From: Wenyingzhuangia fucanilytica
Lineage (GTDB): Bacteria; Bacteroidota; Bacteroidia; Flavobacteriales; Flavobacteriaceae
NCBI RefSeq assembly: GCF_001697185.1
Contig: NZ_CP014224.1
Span: 186,001 to 250,000 of the forward strand
Length of the DNA: 64,000 nt
Direction: 5' to 3'
The notes beneath the pieces are model-generated. The model was not told where the DNA came from and made no database searches. It worked only from the letters and a program-made list of their open reading frames with translations. Within the stretch, counting starts at the first letter, position 1; every line of letters starts with the position of its first letter. Of the stretch, positions 44,656 through 52,488 are shown piece by piece. The position numbers were made by a program, and so were the translations under genes.

Positions 44656-45681
44656 ATGGGGAATAATATTATCAATGTTGTTTTAAGTGGTGGAGTAGGT
44701 TCAAGATTATGGCCTATTTCTAGAAAAAATAGCCCTAAACAATTCATTCAAATTTTTGAAAAAAAATCCTTATTTCAATATACAATCTTGAGAAATAAAA
44801 AATTGGTAAATGACTATATGTTAGTGACTAATGAAAGTCAATTAACAATGGCGATTGATCAATCAAAGGAGTTAGGAATCAATATTGATAAAAAGATTAT
44901 TGAGTCTGTAGGAAGAAATACAGCTCCGGCTATTACTTTGGCGGCATTGAGTTTAAACCCTGAGGATATTATGTTTATTACTCCCTCTGATCATATGATT
45001 GGAGATGAAAAGGAGTATAAGTTGGCTGTTAAAAATGCGATTAGATTGGCCAAAGAAGGAAGTATTGTAACTTTTGGAATACAGCCTTTAAAACCAGAAA
45101 CAGGTTATGGTTATATTGAGTATGATGAGGAAGATGTAAAATCATTTAGAGAAAAACCAAATCAAGATTTAGCAATAAAGTATATCCGTTCAGGTAATTT
45201 CTGTTGGAATAGCGGAATGTTTTGTTTTAAGGCGTCTGTTTTTTTAGAAGAGATAAAAAAATACCAACCAGAGATTTACGAAGCTTCAGTACTTGCTTAT
45301 AAAAACAGTACAGATGGCTTTGTAAAAAAGGAAGATATGGAGAAGATTCCTGAGGACAGTATTGATTTTGCTGTTTTAGAAAAGTCTAGAATTATCAAAA
45401 TGGTAAAGTCTCACTTTATATGGTCTGATTTAGGTTCTTTTGATTCTTTGATTTCTTACGCGAAAGATTTTCAGAATGATGAGTTGTTTGAGATGGTAAA
45501 AGGAGAAAATATTGTAAATTCTTATGCAATGTGTTCAAAACCTGTATATGCAACTAGAGGAATTGATCATATTGTATTGATAGAAGCAGAAGATTGTATA
45601 TTGTTGATTACCAAAGACAAAAGTGAAGAGGTAAAGCAGATACGTGAGTTTGCTGGAAGTAGAGATGAAAATTTATTGTAA
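44656..45681 (+). CDS. Mannose-1-phosphate guanylyltransferase, single-domain
   Basis: A 341-residue nucleotidyltransferase with the signature VVLSGGVGSRLWPISRKNSP plus KQFIQIF, the central SDHMIGDEKEYKLAVKNAI and FREKPNQDLAIKYI followed by NFCWNSGMFCFKASVF. It forms GDP-mannose from mannose-1-phosphate and GTP. The C-terminal cupin (phosphomannose isomerase) domain of two-domain ManC/AlgA enzymes is absent; a separate class I isomerase (manA at 50392) fills that role. No phosphomannomutase is seen in the window. Confidence 0.85.
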   Translation: MGNNIINVVLSGGVGSRLWPISRKNSPKQFIQIFEKKSLFQYTILRNKKLVNDYMLVTNESQLTMAIDQSKELGINIDKKIIESVGRNTAPAITLAALSLNPEDIMFITPSDHMIGDEKEYKLAVKNAIRLAKEGSIVTFGIQPLKPETGYGYIEYDEEDVKSFREKPNQDLAIKYIRSGNFCWNSGMFCFKASVFLEEIKKYQPEIYEASVLAYKNSTDGFVKKEDMEKIPEDSIDFAVLEKSRIIKMVKSHFIWSDLGSFDSLISYAKDFQNDELFEMVKGENIVNSYAMCSKPVYATRGIDHIVLIEAEDCILLITKDKSEEVKQIREFAGSRDENLL

Positions 45682-45698
45682 TTTTTTAGAAATAAGTG

Positions 45699-45728
45699 TT
45701 TGACAAATGAAATAAAGTTCTATATTTG
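45699..45728 (+). promoter_or_regulatory. Promoter of the tRNA-Val pair
   Basis: TTTG (45699-45702), 18 nt, then TATATTTG (45721-45728), 10 nt before the first tRNA-Val. It lies just after the manC-like stop. Confidence 0.85.
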
Positions 45729-45738
45729 CACCCGCTAA

Positions 45739-45813
45739 GGGCAATTAGCTCAGTTGGTTCAGAGCACCTCGTTTACACCGAGGGGGTCGGGGGTTCGAAT
45801 CCCTCATTGCCCA
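45739..45813 (+). tRNA. tRNA-Val (anticodon TAC), copy 1
   Basis: A 75-nt gene with acceptor stem GGGCAAT/ATTGCCC, anticodon stem CCTCG/CGAGG with loop TTTACAC giving TAC, and a GGTTCGAATC T loop. No CCA follows the discriminator A. Confidence 0.95.
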
Positions 45814-45847
45814 CAAAAGGTTTCCTTAGTACCTTCAAAAAAAATTA

Positions 45848-45925
45848 GGGCAATTAGCTCAGTTGGTTCAGAGCACCTCGTTTACACCGAGGGGGTCGGG
45901 GGTTCGAATCCCTCATTGCCCACCA
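45848..45925 (+). tRNA. tRNA-Val (anticodon TAC), copy 2, with encoded CCA
   Basis: The first 75 nt are identical to copy 1. The discriminator A at 45922 is followed by CCA (45923-45925), which the first copy lacks. The copies are 34 nt apart and share the promoter at 45699-45728. Confidence 0.93.
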
Positions 45926-45930
45926 TAAAA

Positions 45931-45960
45931 AACCTATTCGTTATCGGATAGGTTTTTTTT
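45931..45960 (+). terminator. Terminator of the tRNA-Val pair
   Basis: A 10-bp stem (45931-45940 with 45945-45954, one G-T pair) with a TTAT loop and a tail of T residues, 5 nt after the second tRNA. Confidence 0.9.
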
Positions 45961-45983
45961 ATTTTCCACACCGCTCCTCAAGC

Positions 45984-46053
45984 TCGAAAATCGATAAACG
46001 ATAACCGAACATCGTAAATCGCCCATCGCAAACCGATCATCACACATCACTAA
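45984..46053 (+). repeat. YCG-type heptad array E (10 units)
   Basis: Ten 7-mers in register from TCGAAAA (45984) to TCACTAA (46053). The last two carry TCA instead of TCG. The 450-nt gap 45926-46375 holds a terminator, this array, about 80 nt of non-repeat DNA, a REP-like core, a second array and a long REP-like element. Confidence 0.85.
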
Positions 46054-46093
46054 TTTTCTTCGCAATATTAGGTATTCCTTCCGGCTCTTTTTC

Positions 46094-46101
46094 TATATTT
46101 G
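46094..46101 (+). promoter_or_regulatory. Possible -7 box upstream of wlbA
   Basis: TATATTTG is a perfect TAnnTTTG in the non-repeat island between two arrays, but no TTTG is 18-20 nt upstream. If used, array F and a REP-like hairpin would be in the wlbA leader. Confidence 0.35.
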
Positions 46102-46146
46102 AAAGTTCATGGTTTATTGGTAATATATCGTGAGTCAAACAACGAA

Positions 46147-46173
46147 GAAGCCTGTATTGAGCTTGTCGAAGTA
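46147..46173 (+). repeat. REP-like element, core only
   Basis: GAAGCCTGTATTGAGCTTGT followed by CGAAGTA matches the core of the long elements at 40794 and 46281, without the CATCGAG and GTCGAGATG arms. Confidence 0.7.
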
Positions 46174-46177
46174 AACA

Positions 46178-46289
46178 TCGCAACCCGAATATCGCCAACC
46201 GATCATCGCTAGCGGAACATCGATCATCGCTAGCCGAACATCGAAACCCGAACATCGAAACCCGAACATCGAAACCCGAACATCGAGTA
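46178..46289 (+). repeat. YCG-type heptad array F (16 units)
   Basis: Sixteen 7-mers in register. The second half shows a 14-bp super-unit, CCGAACA plus TCGAAAC, three times. Two units end in TAG (TCGCTAG), one is CGGAACA. The last unit, TCGAGTA, is also the left arm of the REP-like element at 46281. Confidence 0.92.
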
Positions 46290-46325
46290 GCCTGTGCAGA
46301 GCTTGTCGAAGTAGAGTCGAGATGC
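46281..46325 (+). repeat. REP-like element, long form
   Basis: Same 45-nt length and layout as the element at 40794: CATCGAG, TAGCCTGTGCAGAGCTTGTC, GAAGTAGA, GTCGAGATGC. The centre differs at TGTGCAG versus TGTACAG. Confidence 0.8.
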
Positions 46326-46362
46326 AAAACATAACATAAAGAAAAACAAACCCTCAAAGAAC

Positions 46363-46369
46363 AAAGGAG
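46363..46369 (+). promoter_or_regulatory. Shine-Dalgarno-like sequence of wlbA
   Basis: AAAGGAG lies 6 nt before the ATG at 46376. Such a sequence is unusual here; most genes of the window have only an A-rich stretch before the start. Confidence 0.5.
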
Positions 46370-46375
46370 TAAAAA

Positions 46376-47350
46376 ATGAAAAAAAACTTTGCCTTAATAG
46401 GAGCTGCAGGATACATTGCTCCAAGACATTTAAAAGCTATTAAAGACACTGATAATGTCTTGTTGGCTGCTTTGGATAAGAATGATAGTGTCGGAATAAT
46501 AGATTCATATTTTCCGGAGGCTTCATTTTTTGTTGAGTTTGAAAGGTTTGATAGGCATGTAGAAAAATTAAAAAGAGAGCAAGGGTTGCAGTTGGATTAT
46601 GTGAGTATTTGTACACCAAATTATTTACATGATGCGCATATTAGAATGGCACTAAGGTCAGGGGCAAATGCAATTTGTGAAAAACCATTGGTGTTAAACC
46701 CTTGGAATATTGATGCTTTACAGGCGATTGAAAATGAAACAGGTAAAAAAATATTTACCATTCTTCAGTTGAGACATCATCAAGCAATATTAGATTTGAA
46801 GGAAAAGGTTGAGAATGCACCTAAGGATAAGGTGTTTGATGTAGATTTAACTTATTTAACTTCTAGAGGTAAGTGGTACTATGCTTCTTGGAAAGGAGAA
46901 CAATCAAAGTCTGGAGGGATTGCATCAAATATTGGTGTTCATTTTTTTGATATGCTAGGTTGGGTGTTTGGTGAGTTAAAAGAAAACTTAGTTTACGAAC
47001 ATGCCCATGATAGAGCATCTGGTTATTTGGTTTTTGAGAAAGCAAGAGTCAAGTGGTTTTTATCTATTAATTATGATTTAATTCCTGAGGAAATAAAAGA
47101 AAAGAATCAGAGAACTTATAGATCAATAACAGTAGATGGTGAAGAGGTTGAGTTTAGTGGTGGGTTTACAGAATTACATACAGAGAGTTATAAGCACATT
47201 TTAGCGAATAATGGTTTTGGTTTAGAAGAGGCAAGAACGTCTATTGAAATTGTGCATGAAATCAGAAATTCAGAAATAGTGGTGCCTAAAAATGACAAAG
47301 TACATCCGATGTTTTATAAACAAAAAACCAAGCATCCTTTTGATTTATAG
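46376..47350 (+). CDS. wlbA: Gfo/Idh/MocA oxidoreductase, WlbA/WbpB-like UDP-GlcNAcA 3-dehydrogenase
   Basis: A 324-residue NAD-dependent dehydrogenase. The start NFALIGAAGYIAPRHLKAIK and the stretches LDYVSICTPNYLHDAHIRMA, AICEKPLVLNPWNIDAL, ILQLRHHQAILDLKEKV and VDLTYLTSRGKWYYASWKGE are collinear with WlbA/WbpB. These enzymes oxidise C3 of UDP-GlcNAcA before transamination and acetylation to a 2,3-diacetamido uronic acid. The EKP lysine and the later HFFDMLGWVFG region are present. The next gene probably supplies UDP-GlcNAcA, but no aminotransferase (WbpE) or acetyltransferase (WbpD) is next to it. Confidence 0.88.
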   Translation: MKKNFALIGAAGYIAPRHLKAIKDTDNVLLAALDKNDSVGIIDSYFPEASFFVEFERFDRHVEKLKREQGLQLDYVSICTPNYLHDAHIRMALRSGANAICEKPLVLNPWNIDALQAIENETGKKIFTILQLRHHQAILDLKEKVENAPKDKVFDVDLTYLTSRGKWYYASWKGEQSKSGGIASNIGVHFFDMLGWVFGELKENLVYEHAHDRASGYLVFEKARVKWFLSINYDLIPEEIKEKNQRTYRSITVDGEEVEFSGGFTELHTESYKHILANNGFGLEEARTSIEIVHEIRNSEIVVPKNDKVHPMFYKQKTKHPFDL

Positions 47351-47426
47351 GTGTTTTTAGGGAAGATTTTGATGGAGTTGATTAGTAATTTTTAGTGTTT
47401 TTAACATATGTTATCGAGTTTTAATT

Positions 47427-47434
47427 TATATTTG
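47427..47434 (+). promoter_or_regulatory. Predicted -7 box upstream of the WbpA/TviB-like gene
   Basis: TATATTTG, a perfect TAnnTTTG. An upstream TTG at 47439 is in frame with the gene but falls 5 nt after this box, so it cannot be the start if the promoter is used; the ATG at 47460 is then the first usable codon. Confidence 0.5.
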
Positions 47435-47459
47435 CGCTTTGGAAAAAGAAAATGATAAA

Positions 47460-48743
47460 ATGACAATAGGGGTAATAGGTTTGGGATATGTGGGGTTGCC
47501 TTTAGCAAGACTTTTTTCAACCCAATATGCTACAGTAGGGTTTGATATAGATAAAGAAAGAGTTTCTGAATTAAATCAAGGTGTCGATAAGACCTTAGAA
47601 GTAGAAAGAGAAGCGCTACAAAAAGTACTTTTACCTTCAGTTTTAGAGGTAGAAAGGTCAACAGGTCTTTATTGTACATCAAAACTTAATGATTTATCCA
47701 ATTGTAATTTTTATGTAATTACAGTACCTACACCAGTTGATAAAAATAATAGGCCCGTATTAACTCCATTAATCAAGGCAAGTGAAACTGTAGGGGCAGT
47801 GTTGAAAAAAGGAGATATAGTGGTGTATGAATCTACAGTATATCCTGGGGCAACCGAAGAAGATTGTATTCCTGTTTTAGAAAAGGTTTCTGGTTTAAAG
47901 TTTAATCAAGACTTTTTTGCGGGTTATTCCCCAGAGCGAATCAATCCAGGAGATAAATTGCACACTGTAGATAAGATATTAAAAGTAACTTCAGGTTCTA
48001 CTCCAGAAATTGGAGAAAAAATAGATAAAGTTTATCGTTCGGTAATTTCTGCCGGAACACATTTAGCACCTACCATAAGAGTAGCAGAAGCCGCTAAGGT
48101 GATAGAAAATTCACAAAGAGACATCAATATTGCTTTTGTTAATGAATTGTCTAAAATATTCAATTTAATGAATATTGATACGAGTGATGTTTTAGCAGCT
48201 GCAAGTACCAAATGGAATTTTTTACCTTTTAAGCCAGGTTTGGTTGGGGGACATTGTATAGGTGTTGACCCGTATTATTTAGCCCAAAAGGCTCAAGAAT
48301 TTGGTTATCATCCAGAGATTATTTTAGCAGGGAGAAGGATGAATGATAGTATGGGATCTTATGTTGCTGCACAAGTAGCAAAGCTAATGATTCATCATGA
48401 TTTAAAAGTAAAAGCTGCCGAAGTGTTGGTGTTGGGAATTACTTTTAAAGAGAATTGTCCTGATGTAAGAAATACAAAAGTGGTGGATGTAGTAAGAGAA
48501 TTACAAGACTATGGGATGCAAGTAGAAATATTTGATCCATTGGCTAACCCTCAGGAAGTTGAAAGGGAGTATAGATTAAAAATACTTGATACAAAACCAA
48601 GTAAAAAATATGGAGCGATTGTTTTGGCAGTAGCACATCAAGAATTATTGAGTTTGGATTTAGAAAGTTTGTTGGTACAAAATGGAGTGGTATATGATGT
48701 AAAAGGAGTATTACCTAAAGAAAAAACCAACGGAAAATTATAA
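47460..48743 (+). CDS. UDP-N-acetylhexosamine 6-dehydrogenase (WbpA/TviB/CapL-like)
   Basis: A 427-residue UDP-sugar dehydrogenase with the N-terminal NAD fold TIGVIGLGYVGLPLARLFST, the central VYESTVYPGATEEDCIPVLE, catalytic C266 in VGGHCIGVDPYYLA, and the C-terminal substrate domain (LGITFKENCPDVRNTKVVDV). The subgroup includes enzymes for UDP-GlcNAc and UDP-GalNAc. Adjacent wlbA makes UDP-GlcNAc to UDP-GlcNAcA the most likely reaction. The frame is open to a TTG at 47439, rejected because of the promoter box. Confidence 0.85.
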   Translation: MTIGVIGLGYVGLPLARLFSTQYATVGFDIDKERVSELNQGVDKTLEVEREALQKVLLPSVLEVERSTGLYCTSKLNDLSNCNFYVITVPTPVDKNNRPVLTPLIKASETVGAVLKKGDIVVYESTVYPGATEEDCIPVLEKVSGLKFNQDFFAGYSPERINPGDKLHTVDKILKVTSGSTPEIGEKIDKVYRSVISAGTHLAPTIRVAEAAKVIENSQRDINIAFVNELSKIFNLMNIDTSDVLAAASTKWNFLPFKPGLVGGHCIGVDPYYLAQKAQEFGYHPEIILAGRRMNDSMGSYVAAQVAKLMIHHDLKVKAAEVLVLGITFKENCPDVRNTKVVDVVRELQDYGMQVEIFDPLANPQEVEREYRLKILDTKPSKKYGAIVLAVAHQELLSLDLESLLVQNGVVYDVKGVLPKEKTNGKL

Positions 48744-48803
48744 AAACGAAAGGATCTAAGCCTATTTATAGAGATTAAGAAAAAGAATTGTATAAAAAAT
48801 AAA

Positions 48804-48949
48804 TCGACCATCGCAAACCAAATATCGAATAACGATCACCGAACATCGATAACCGATAACCGATAACCGATAACCGAGAATCGCCAATCGAAACCCGAAT
48901 ATCGAATATCGCCAATCGAATAACGAACATCGAAGTAAAGTCGAGATGC
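48804..48949 (+). repeat. YCG-type heptad array G (19 units) with hairpin tail
   Basis: Nineteen 7-mers in register to 48936, including four consecutive copies of the CGATAAC frame (TCGATAA, then CCGATAA three times). The final TCGAAGT runs into AAAGTCGAGATGC (48937-48949), the closing arm of the REP-like element. Twenty A/T-rich bases later comes the ugd ATG. Confidence 0.9.
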
Positions 48950-48969
48950 AAAAAATAAAAAAATAAAAA

Positions 48970-50295
48970 ATGAACATTACAGTAGTAGGAACGGGATATG
49001 TAGGACTAGTTACTGGAACTTGTTTTTCTGAAATGGGAAATAAAGTAATATGTATTGACATAGATGAAAAAAAAGTTGAAGCATTAAAAAAAGGAATTAT
49101 TCCTATTTACGAGCCTGGTTTAGAGCCATTGGTAAAGAAAAACGTAGAATTAGGAAACCTGACTTTTAGTACTGATATAAAAGAAGGTTTAGAAAACTCA
49201 GAAGTAGCTTTCATTGCTGTTGGTACTCCTATGGGAGATGATGGTTCTGCAGATTTACAATATGTATTGGCGGTAGCTAAGCAAATTGGTGAAGAAATGA
49301 CAAAACCTTTAGTGGTAATAGACAAATCTACAGTGCCTATTGGAACCGCAGATAAAGTAAAAGCAACTATTAAAGCGGCACTAGATAAAAGAGGAGCAGA
49401 TATTGAATTTCATGTAGTGTCTAATCCTGAATTTTTAAAAGAAGGAGCAGCTGTAAATGATTTTATGAAACCAGACAGAGTTGTGATAGGAGCAGAAACC
49501 GAAGCAGCTTTTAAAGTGATGAGAAAGTTATATGCAACCTTTACACATAATCACGATAGATTGATAGAGATGGATGTGCGTTCTGCAGAAATGACCAAGT
49601 ATGCCGCAAATGCAATGTTGGCAACTAAAATCTCTTTTATGAATGAGATTGCAAATATTTGTGAAAAGGTTGGGGCAGATGCCAATAAAGTGAGAATTGG
49701 AATTGGTTCTGACAATAGAATTGGGTATAGTTTTATTTATCCAGGAGCTGGATACGGAGGTTCTTGTTTTCCTAAAGATGTAAAGGCCTTAAAGAAAATA
49801 GCAGAAGAAAATGGATACAAAGCTAAATTGATTACTTCTGTTGAAGAGGTGAATGATGCACAAAAAGTGGTCATCTCAAATAAAGTCATTGCTAGATTTG
49901 GTGAAGATTTATCAGGATACACCTTTGGTGTATGGGGATTATCTTTTAAACCAGGAACGGATGATATGCGTGAGGCACCAGCCATTTATGTAATCAAAGA
50001 ATTGGTGAAAAGAGGAGCAAAAGTAAAAGCTTATGACCCTAAAGCCATGCATGAAGCACAAGTATTTTATTTAAAAGGAGTGGAGAATGTAGAGTATGTG
50101 TCTTCTAAATACAAAGCTTTAGAAAATGCCGATGCGATGATTTTATTAACAGAATGGAAAGAATTTAGATCTCCTGATTTTATGGAAATAAAGACTTTGT
50201 TAAACTCGCCTATAGTATTTGACGGTAGAAATCAATATGGAGTGTTTGAAATAGAAAAAGAAGGATTTGAATATTATCAAATAGGAAAAGCATAA
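48970..50295 (+). CDS. ugd: UDP-glucose 6-dehydrogenase
   Basis: Ugd oxidises UDP-glucose to UDP-glucuronate. The 441-residue protein has NITVVGTGYVGLVTGTCFSE, VIDKSTVPIGTADKVKATIK, catalytic C266 in GYGGSCFPKDVKALKKIA, and LSFKPGTDDMREAPAIYVIK. Length and motifs are those of the large Ugd class. UDP-GlcA is substrate for the epimerase at 43622. A heptad array precedes it, and another begins on the first base after its stop codon. Confidence 0.95.
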   Translation: MNITVVGTGYVGLVTGTCFSEMGNKVICIDIDEKKVEALKKGIIPIYEPGLEPLVKKNVELGNLTFSTDIKEGLENSEVAFIAVGTPMGDDGSADLQYVLAVAKQIGEEMTKPLVVIDKSTVPIGTADKVKATIKAALDKRGADIEFHVVSNPEFLKEGAAVNDFMKPDRVVIGAETEAAFKVMRKLYATFTHNHDRLIEMDVRSAEMTKYAANAMLATKISFMNEIANICEKVGADANKVRIGIGSDNRIGYSFIYPGAGYGGSCFPKDVKALKKIAEENGYKAKLITSVEEVNDAQKVVISNKVIARFGEDLSGYTFGVWGLSFKPGTDDMREAPAIYVIKELVKRGAKVKAYDPKAMHEAQVFYLKGVENVEYVSSKYKALENADAMILLTEWKEFRSPDFMEIKTLLNSPIVFDGRNQYGVFEIEKEGFEYYQIGKA

Positions 50296-50380
50296 CCGAA
50301 ACCCGACCATCGATCATCGCCAATCGCCAATCGCTAATCGAAACCCGACCATCGAAACCCGCTAAAACGAACAACGAACA
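50296..50380 (+). repeat. YCG-type heptad array H (10 clean units plus 2)
   Basis: The array starts immediately after the ugd TAA: CCGAAAC, CCGACCA, TCGATCA, TCGCCAA twice, TCGCTAA, TCGAAAC, CCGACCA, TCGAAAC, CCGCTAA, then after one extra A two ACGAACA units. The manA start is 11 nt downstream. Confidence 0.9.
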
Positions 50381-50391
50381 ATAAAAAGACC

Positions 50392-51366
50392 ATGATAAAT
50401 TATCCAATTAAATTCACTCCTATTCTTAAAGATAAAATTTGGGGAGGAGAAAAATTAAAAACTGTATTAAATAAAGAGACATCTTTAAATAATGTAGGAG
50501 AAAGCTGGGAATTATCTTCTGTAGATGGAGATATTTCTGTAGTGGCTAATGGAGTTTTAAAAGGAAAAAAATTAACAGAATTACTAGAGACATACCAAGA
50601 GCAATTGGTAGGGCAAAAAGTATATGGAGAATTTGGAAATAAATTTCCGTTGTTATTTAAGTTTATTGATGCTAAAGAAAATTTGTCTATTCAATTACAT
50701 CCAAATGATGAAATAGCTAAAAAATTACACAATTCTTTTGGGAAAACAGAAATGTGGTTTGTGATGGATGCTGATAAAAACTCAGAATTAAACATCGGAT
50801 TTTCTGAGGCTATGAATCCAGAAAAATATAAACAAGCAGTTGAAGATAAGAAAATATTAGACAAACTAAATTTTGAAAAAGTAACCAAAGGAGATTCTTT
50901 CTTTATTAAAGAAGGATTGGTTCATGCCATTGGTGCAGGTTGTTTAATTGCAGAAATTCAACAAACTTCTGATATTACTTATAGAATTTACGATTGGGAT
51001 AGGGTAGATGATCAAGGAAATGAACGTGAATTACATACCGAATTAGCTTTAGAGGCTTTAGACTATGATGCTGTTGGAGCCAATAAATGTAAATATGATG
51101 AAGAGGTAAATCAGCCTTCAAACATTGCTTCTTGCGAATACTTTACAACCAATTATGTTAAAGTTAATAATTTGTTTACGAGAGATTTATCTGAAGTACA
51201 GTCGTTTGCCGTGTATATTTGTGTTGGAGGACAAGGAACCATTGAAATAAATGGAAATACAGAAGAAATAAAAAGAGGAGAAACAGTTTTGATTCCTGCC
51301 AATACTCAAGAATTAGTAGTAAAATCAGAAGGAATAGAATTATTAGAAGTGTATATCAAATCATAA
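50392..51366 (+). CDS. manA: Mannose-6-phosphate isomerase, class I
   Basis: ManA interconverts fructose-6-phosphate and mannose-6-phosphate. The 324-residue cupin-type zinc enzyme has KFTPILKDKIWGGEKLKTVL, the metal/substrate region KENLSIQLHPNDEIAKKL, GKTEMWFVMDA and the second histidine region FIKEGLVHAIGAGCLIAEIQ plus Q. It supplies mannose-6-phosphate for GDP-mannose. The wecB gene starts on the base after its stop codon. Confidence 0.92.
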   Translation: MINYPIKFTPILKDKIWGGEKLKTVLNKETSLNNVGESWELSSVDGDISVVANGVLKGKKLTELLETYQEQLVGQKVYGEFGNKFPLLFKFIDAKENLSIQLHPNDEIAKKLHNSFGKTEMWFVMDADKNSELNIGFSEAMNPEKYKQAVEDKKILDKLNFEKVTKGDSFFIKEGLVHAIGAGCLIAEIQQTSDITYRIYDWDRVDDQGNERELHTELALEALDYDAVGANKCKYDEEVNQPSNIASCEYFTTNYVKVNNLFTRDLSEVQSFAVYICVGGQGTIEINGNTEEIKRGETVLIPANTQELVVKSEGIELLEVYIKS

Positions 51367-52488
51367 ATGGAAAAGAAAAACTTAATCATATTTGGAACTA
51401 GACCAGAAGCTATAAAAATGGCTCCACTGGTAAAAGAATTTTTAAAAAATAATGCTTTTGAAACAAGAGTGTGTGTAACAGCACAACATCGTGAAATGCT
51501 AGATCAAGTATTGTCTTTTTTTGAGATAGTACCTAATTATGATTTAGATTTAATGAAACCCAATCAAAATTTGTATTCTTTAACAGGAGACATTATCAAT
51601 GGCTTAAAACCAATTTTGGAAGATTTTAAACCCGACTATGTATACGTTCATGGAGATACAACCACTACCATGGCAGCTAGTATTGCAGCTTTTTATTCTG
51701 GAGCAAAAGTATGTCATGTAGAGGCAGGCTTAAGAACATTTAACAAGAGAGCCCCTTTTCCAGAAGAAATAAATAGAAGTATTGCAGGACGTGTTTGTGA
51801 TTATCATTTTGCACCAACAATCACTTCTAAAAACAACTTGATAAGAGAAAATATTGCTGAGAAAGATGTCTTAATTACCGGAAATACAGTTATTGATGCC
51901 CTACAGCATAGTGTAAAAAAGGTAGAGGATTTAGAGGATAAAGAAATTACTTTCCTAAAAGAAACTATAAATCTTTCTAAGCGAATAATTTTGGTAACAG
52001 GTCATAGACGAGAAAATCATGGACAAGGGTTTATCAATATTTGTTCAGCTCTAAAGCAAATAGCTGTAGAAAATCCAGACGCAGAAATTGTGTATCCAGT
52101 ACATTTAAATCCAAACGTACAAAAACCAGTATATGAATTATTAGATAAAGTAGAGAATGTTAGGCTAATCGCTCCTTTATCATACCCTGCGTTTGTTTGG
52201 TTAATGAATAAATCATATATCATCATTACAGATAGTGGAGGGGTACAAGAAGAAGCTCCTAGTTTAGGAAAACCAGTTTTGGTAATGAGAGACACTACAG
52301 AAAGGCCTGAAGCAGTAGAAGCAGGAACGGTTATTTTAGTAGGAACAGATACACAGAAAATTGTAGAGGAGGCAACAGCTTTACTAAGTAATAAAGAAAA
52401 ATATAACCAAATGAGTGCTTTACACAACCCTTATGGAGATGGAAACGCTTGTAAAAGAATTGTTGAATATATAGAAAACTTAGGATAA
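51367..52488 (+). CDS. wecB: UDP-N-acetylglucosamine 2-epimerase (non-hydrolysing)
   Basis: The 373-residue protein begins NLIIFGTRPEAIKMAPLVKE and contains VHGDTTTTMAASIAAFYSGA, VEAGLRTFNKRAPFPEEINR, TGHRRENHGQGFINI and ITDSGGVQEEAPSLGKPVLV, as in WecB/MnaA, which make UDP-ManNAc. WecC at 52614 would oxidise the product to UDP-ManNAcA. Because WlbA is in the same locus, a WbpI-like epimerase acting on UDP-2,3-diacetamido-glucuronate is a possible alternative. It abuts manA with no gap. Confidence 0.88.
   Translation: MEKKNLIIFGTRPEAIKMAPLVKEFLKNNAFETRVCVTAQHREMLDQVLSFFEIVPNYDLDLMKPNQNLYSLTGDIINGLKPILEDFKPDYVYVHGDTTTTMAASIAAFYSGAKVCHVEAGLRTFNKRAPFPEEINRSIAGRVCDYHFAPTITSKNNLIRENIAEKDVLITGNTVIDALQHSVKKVEDLEDKEITFLKETINLSKRIILVTGHRRENHGQGFINICSALKQIAVENPDAEIVYPVHLNPNVQKPVYELLDKVENVRLIAPLSYPAFVWLMNKSYIIITDSGGVQEEAPSLGKPVLVMRDTTERPEAVEAGTVILVGTDTQKIVEEATALLSNKEKYNQMSALHNPYGDGNACKRIVEYIENLG

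Noticed and set aside
45754-45951. A 65-codon open frame across the tRNA-Val genes
   Set aside because: It is a translation of tRNA sequence (the usual GVRIP-type artefact) and covers both tRNA genes.
36978-46325. Insertion sequences
   Set aside because: No transposase gene or remnant and no long terminal inverted repeats occur. The elements are 20-45 nt hairpins without coding capacity.
46040-46424. Three overlapping minus-strand open frames across the array at 46178-46289, with 7-residue periodic peptides
   Set aside because: A 7-bp repeat poor in reverse-strand stop codons opens all three frames by itself. The peptides (for example FRCSGFDVRVSMFG) only mirror the DNA repeat and resemble no family.
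48762-49061. Minus-strand open frames over arrays G, H and D (48762-49061, 50210-50407, 43367-43549)
   Set aside because: Same cause as above. Each overlaps the start of a certain gene on the plus strand and has no conserved content.
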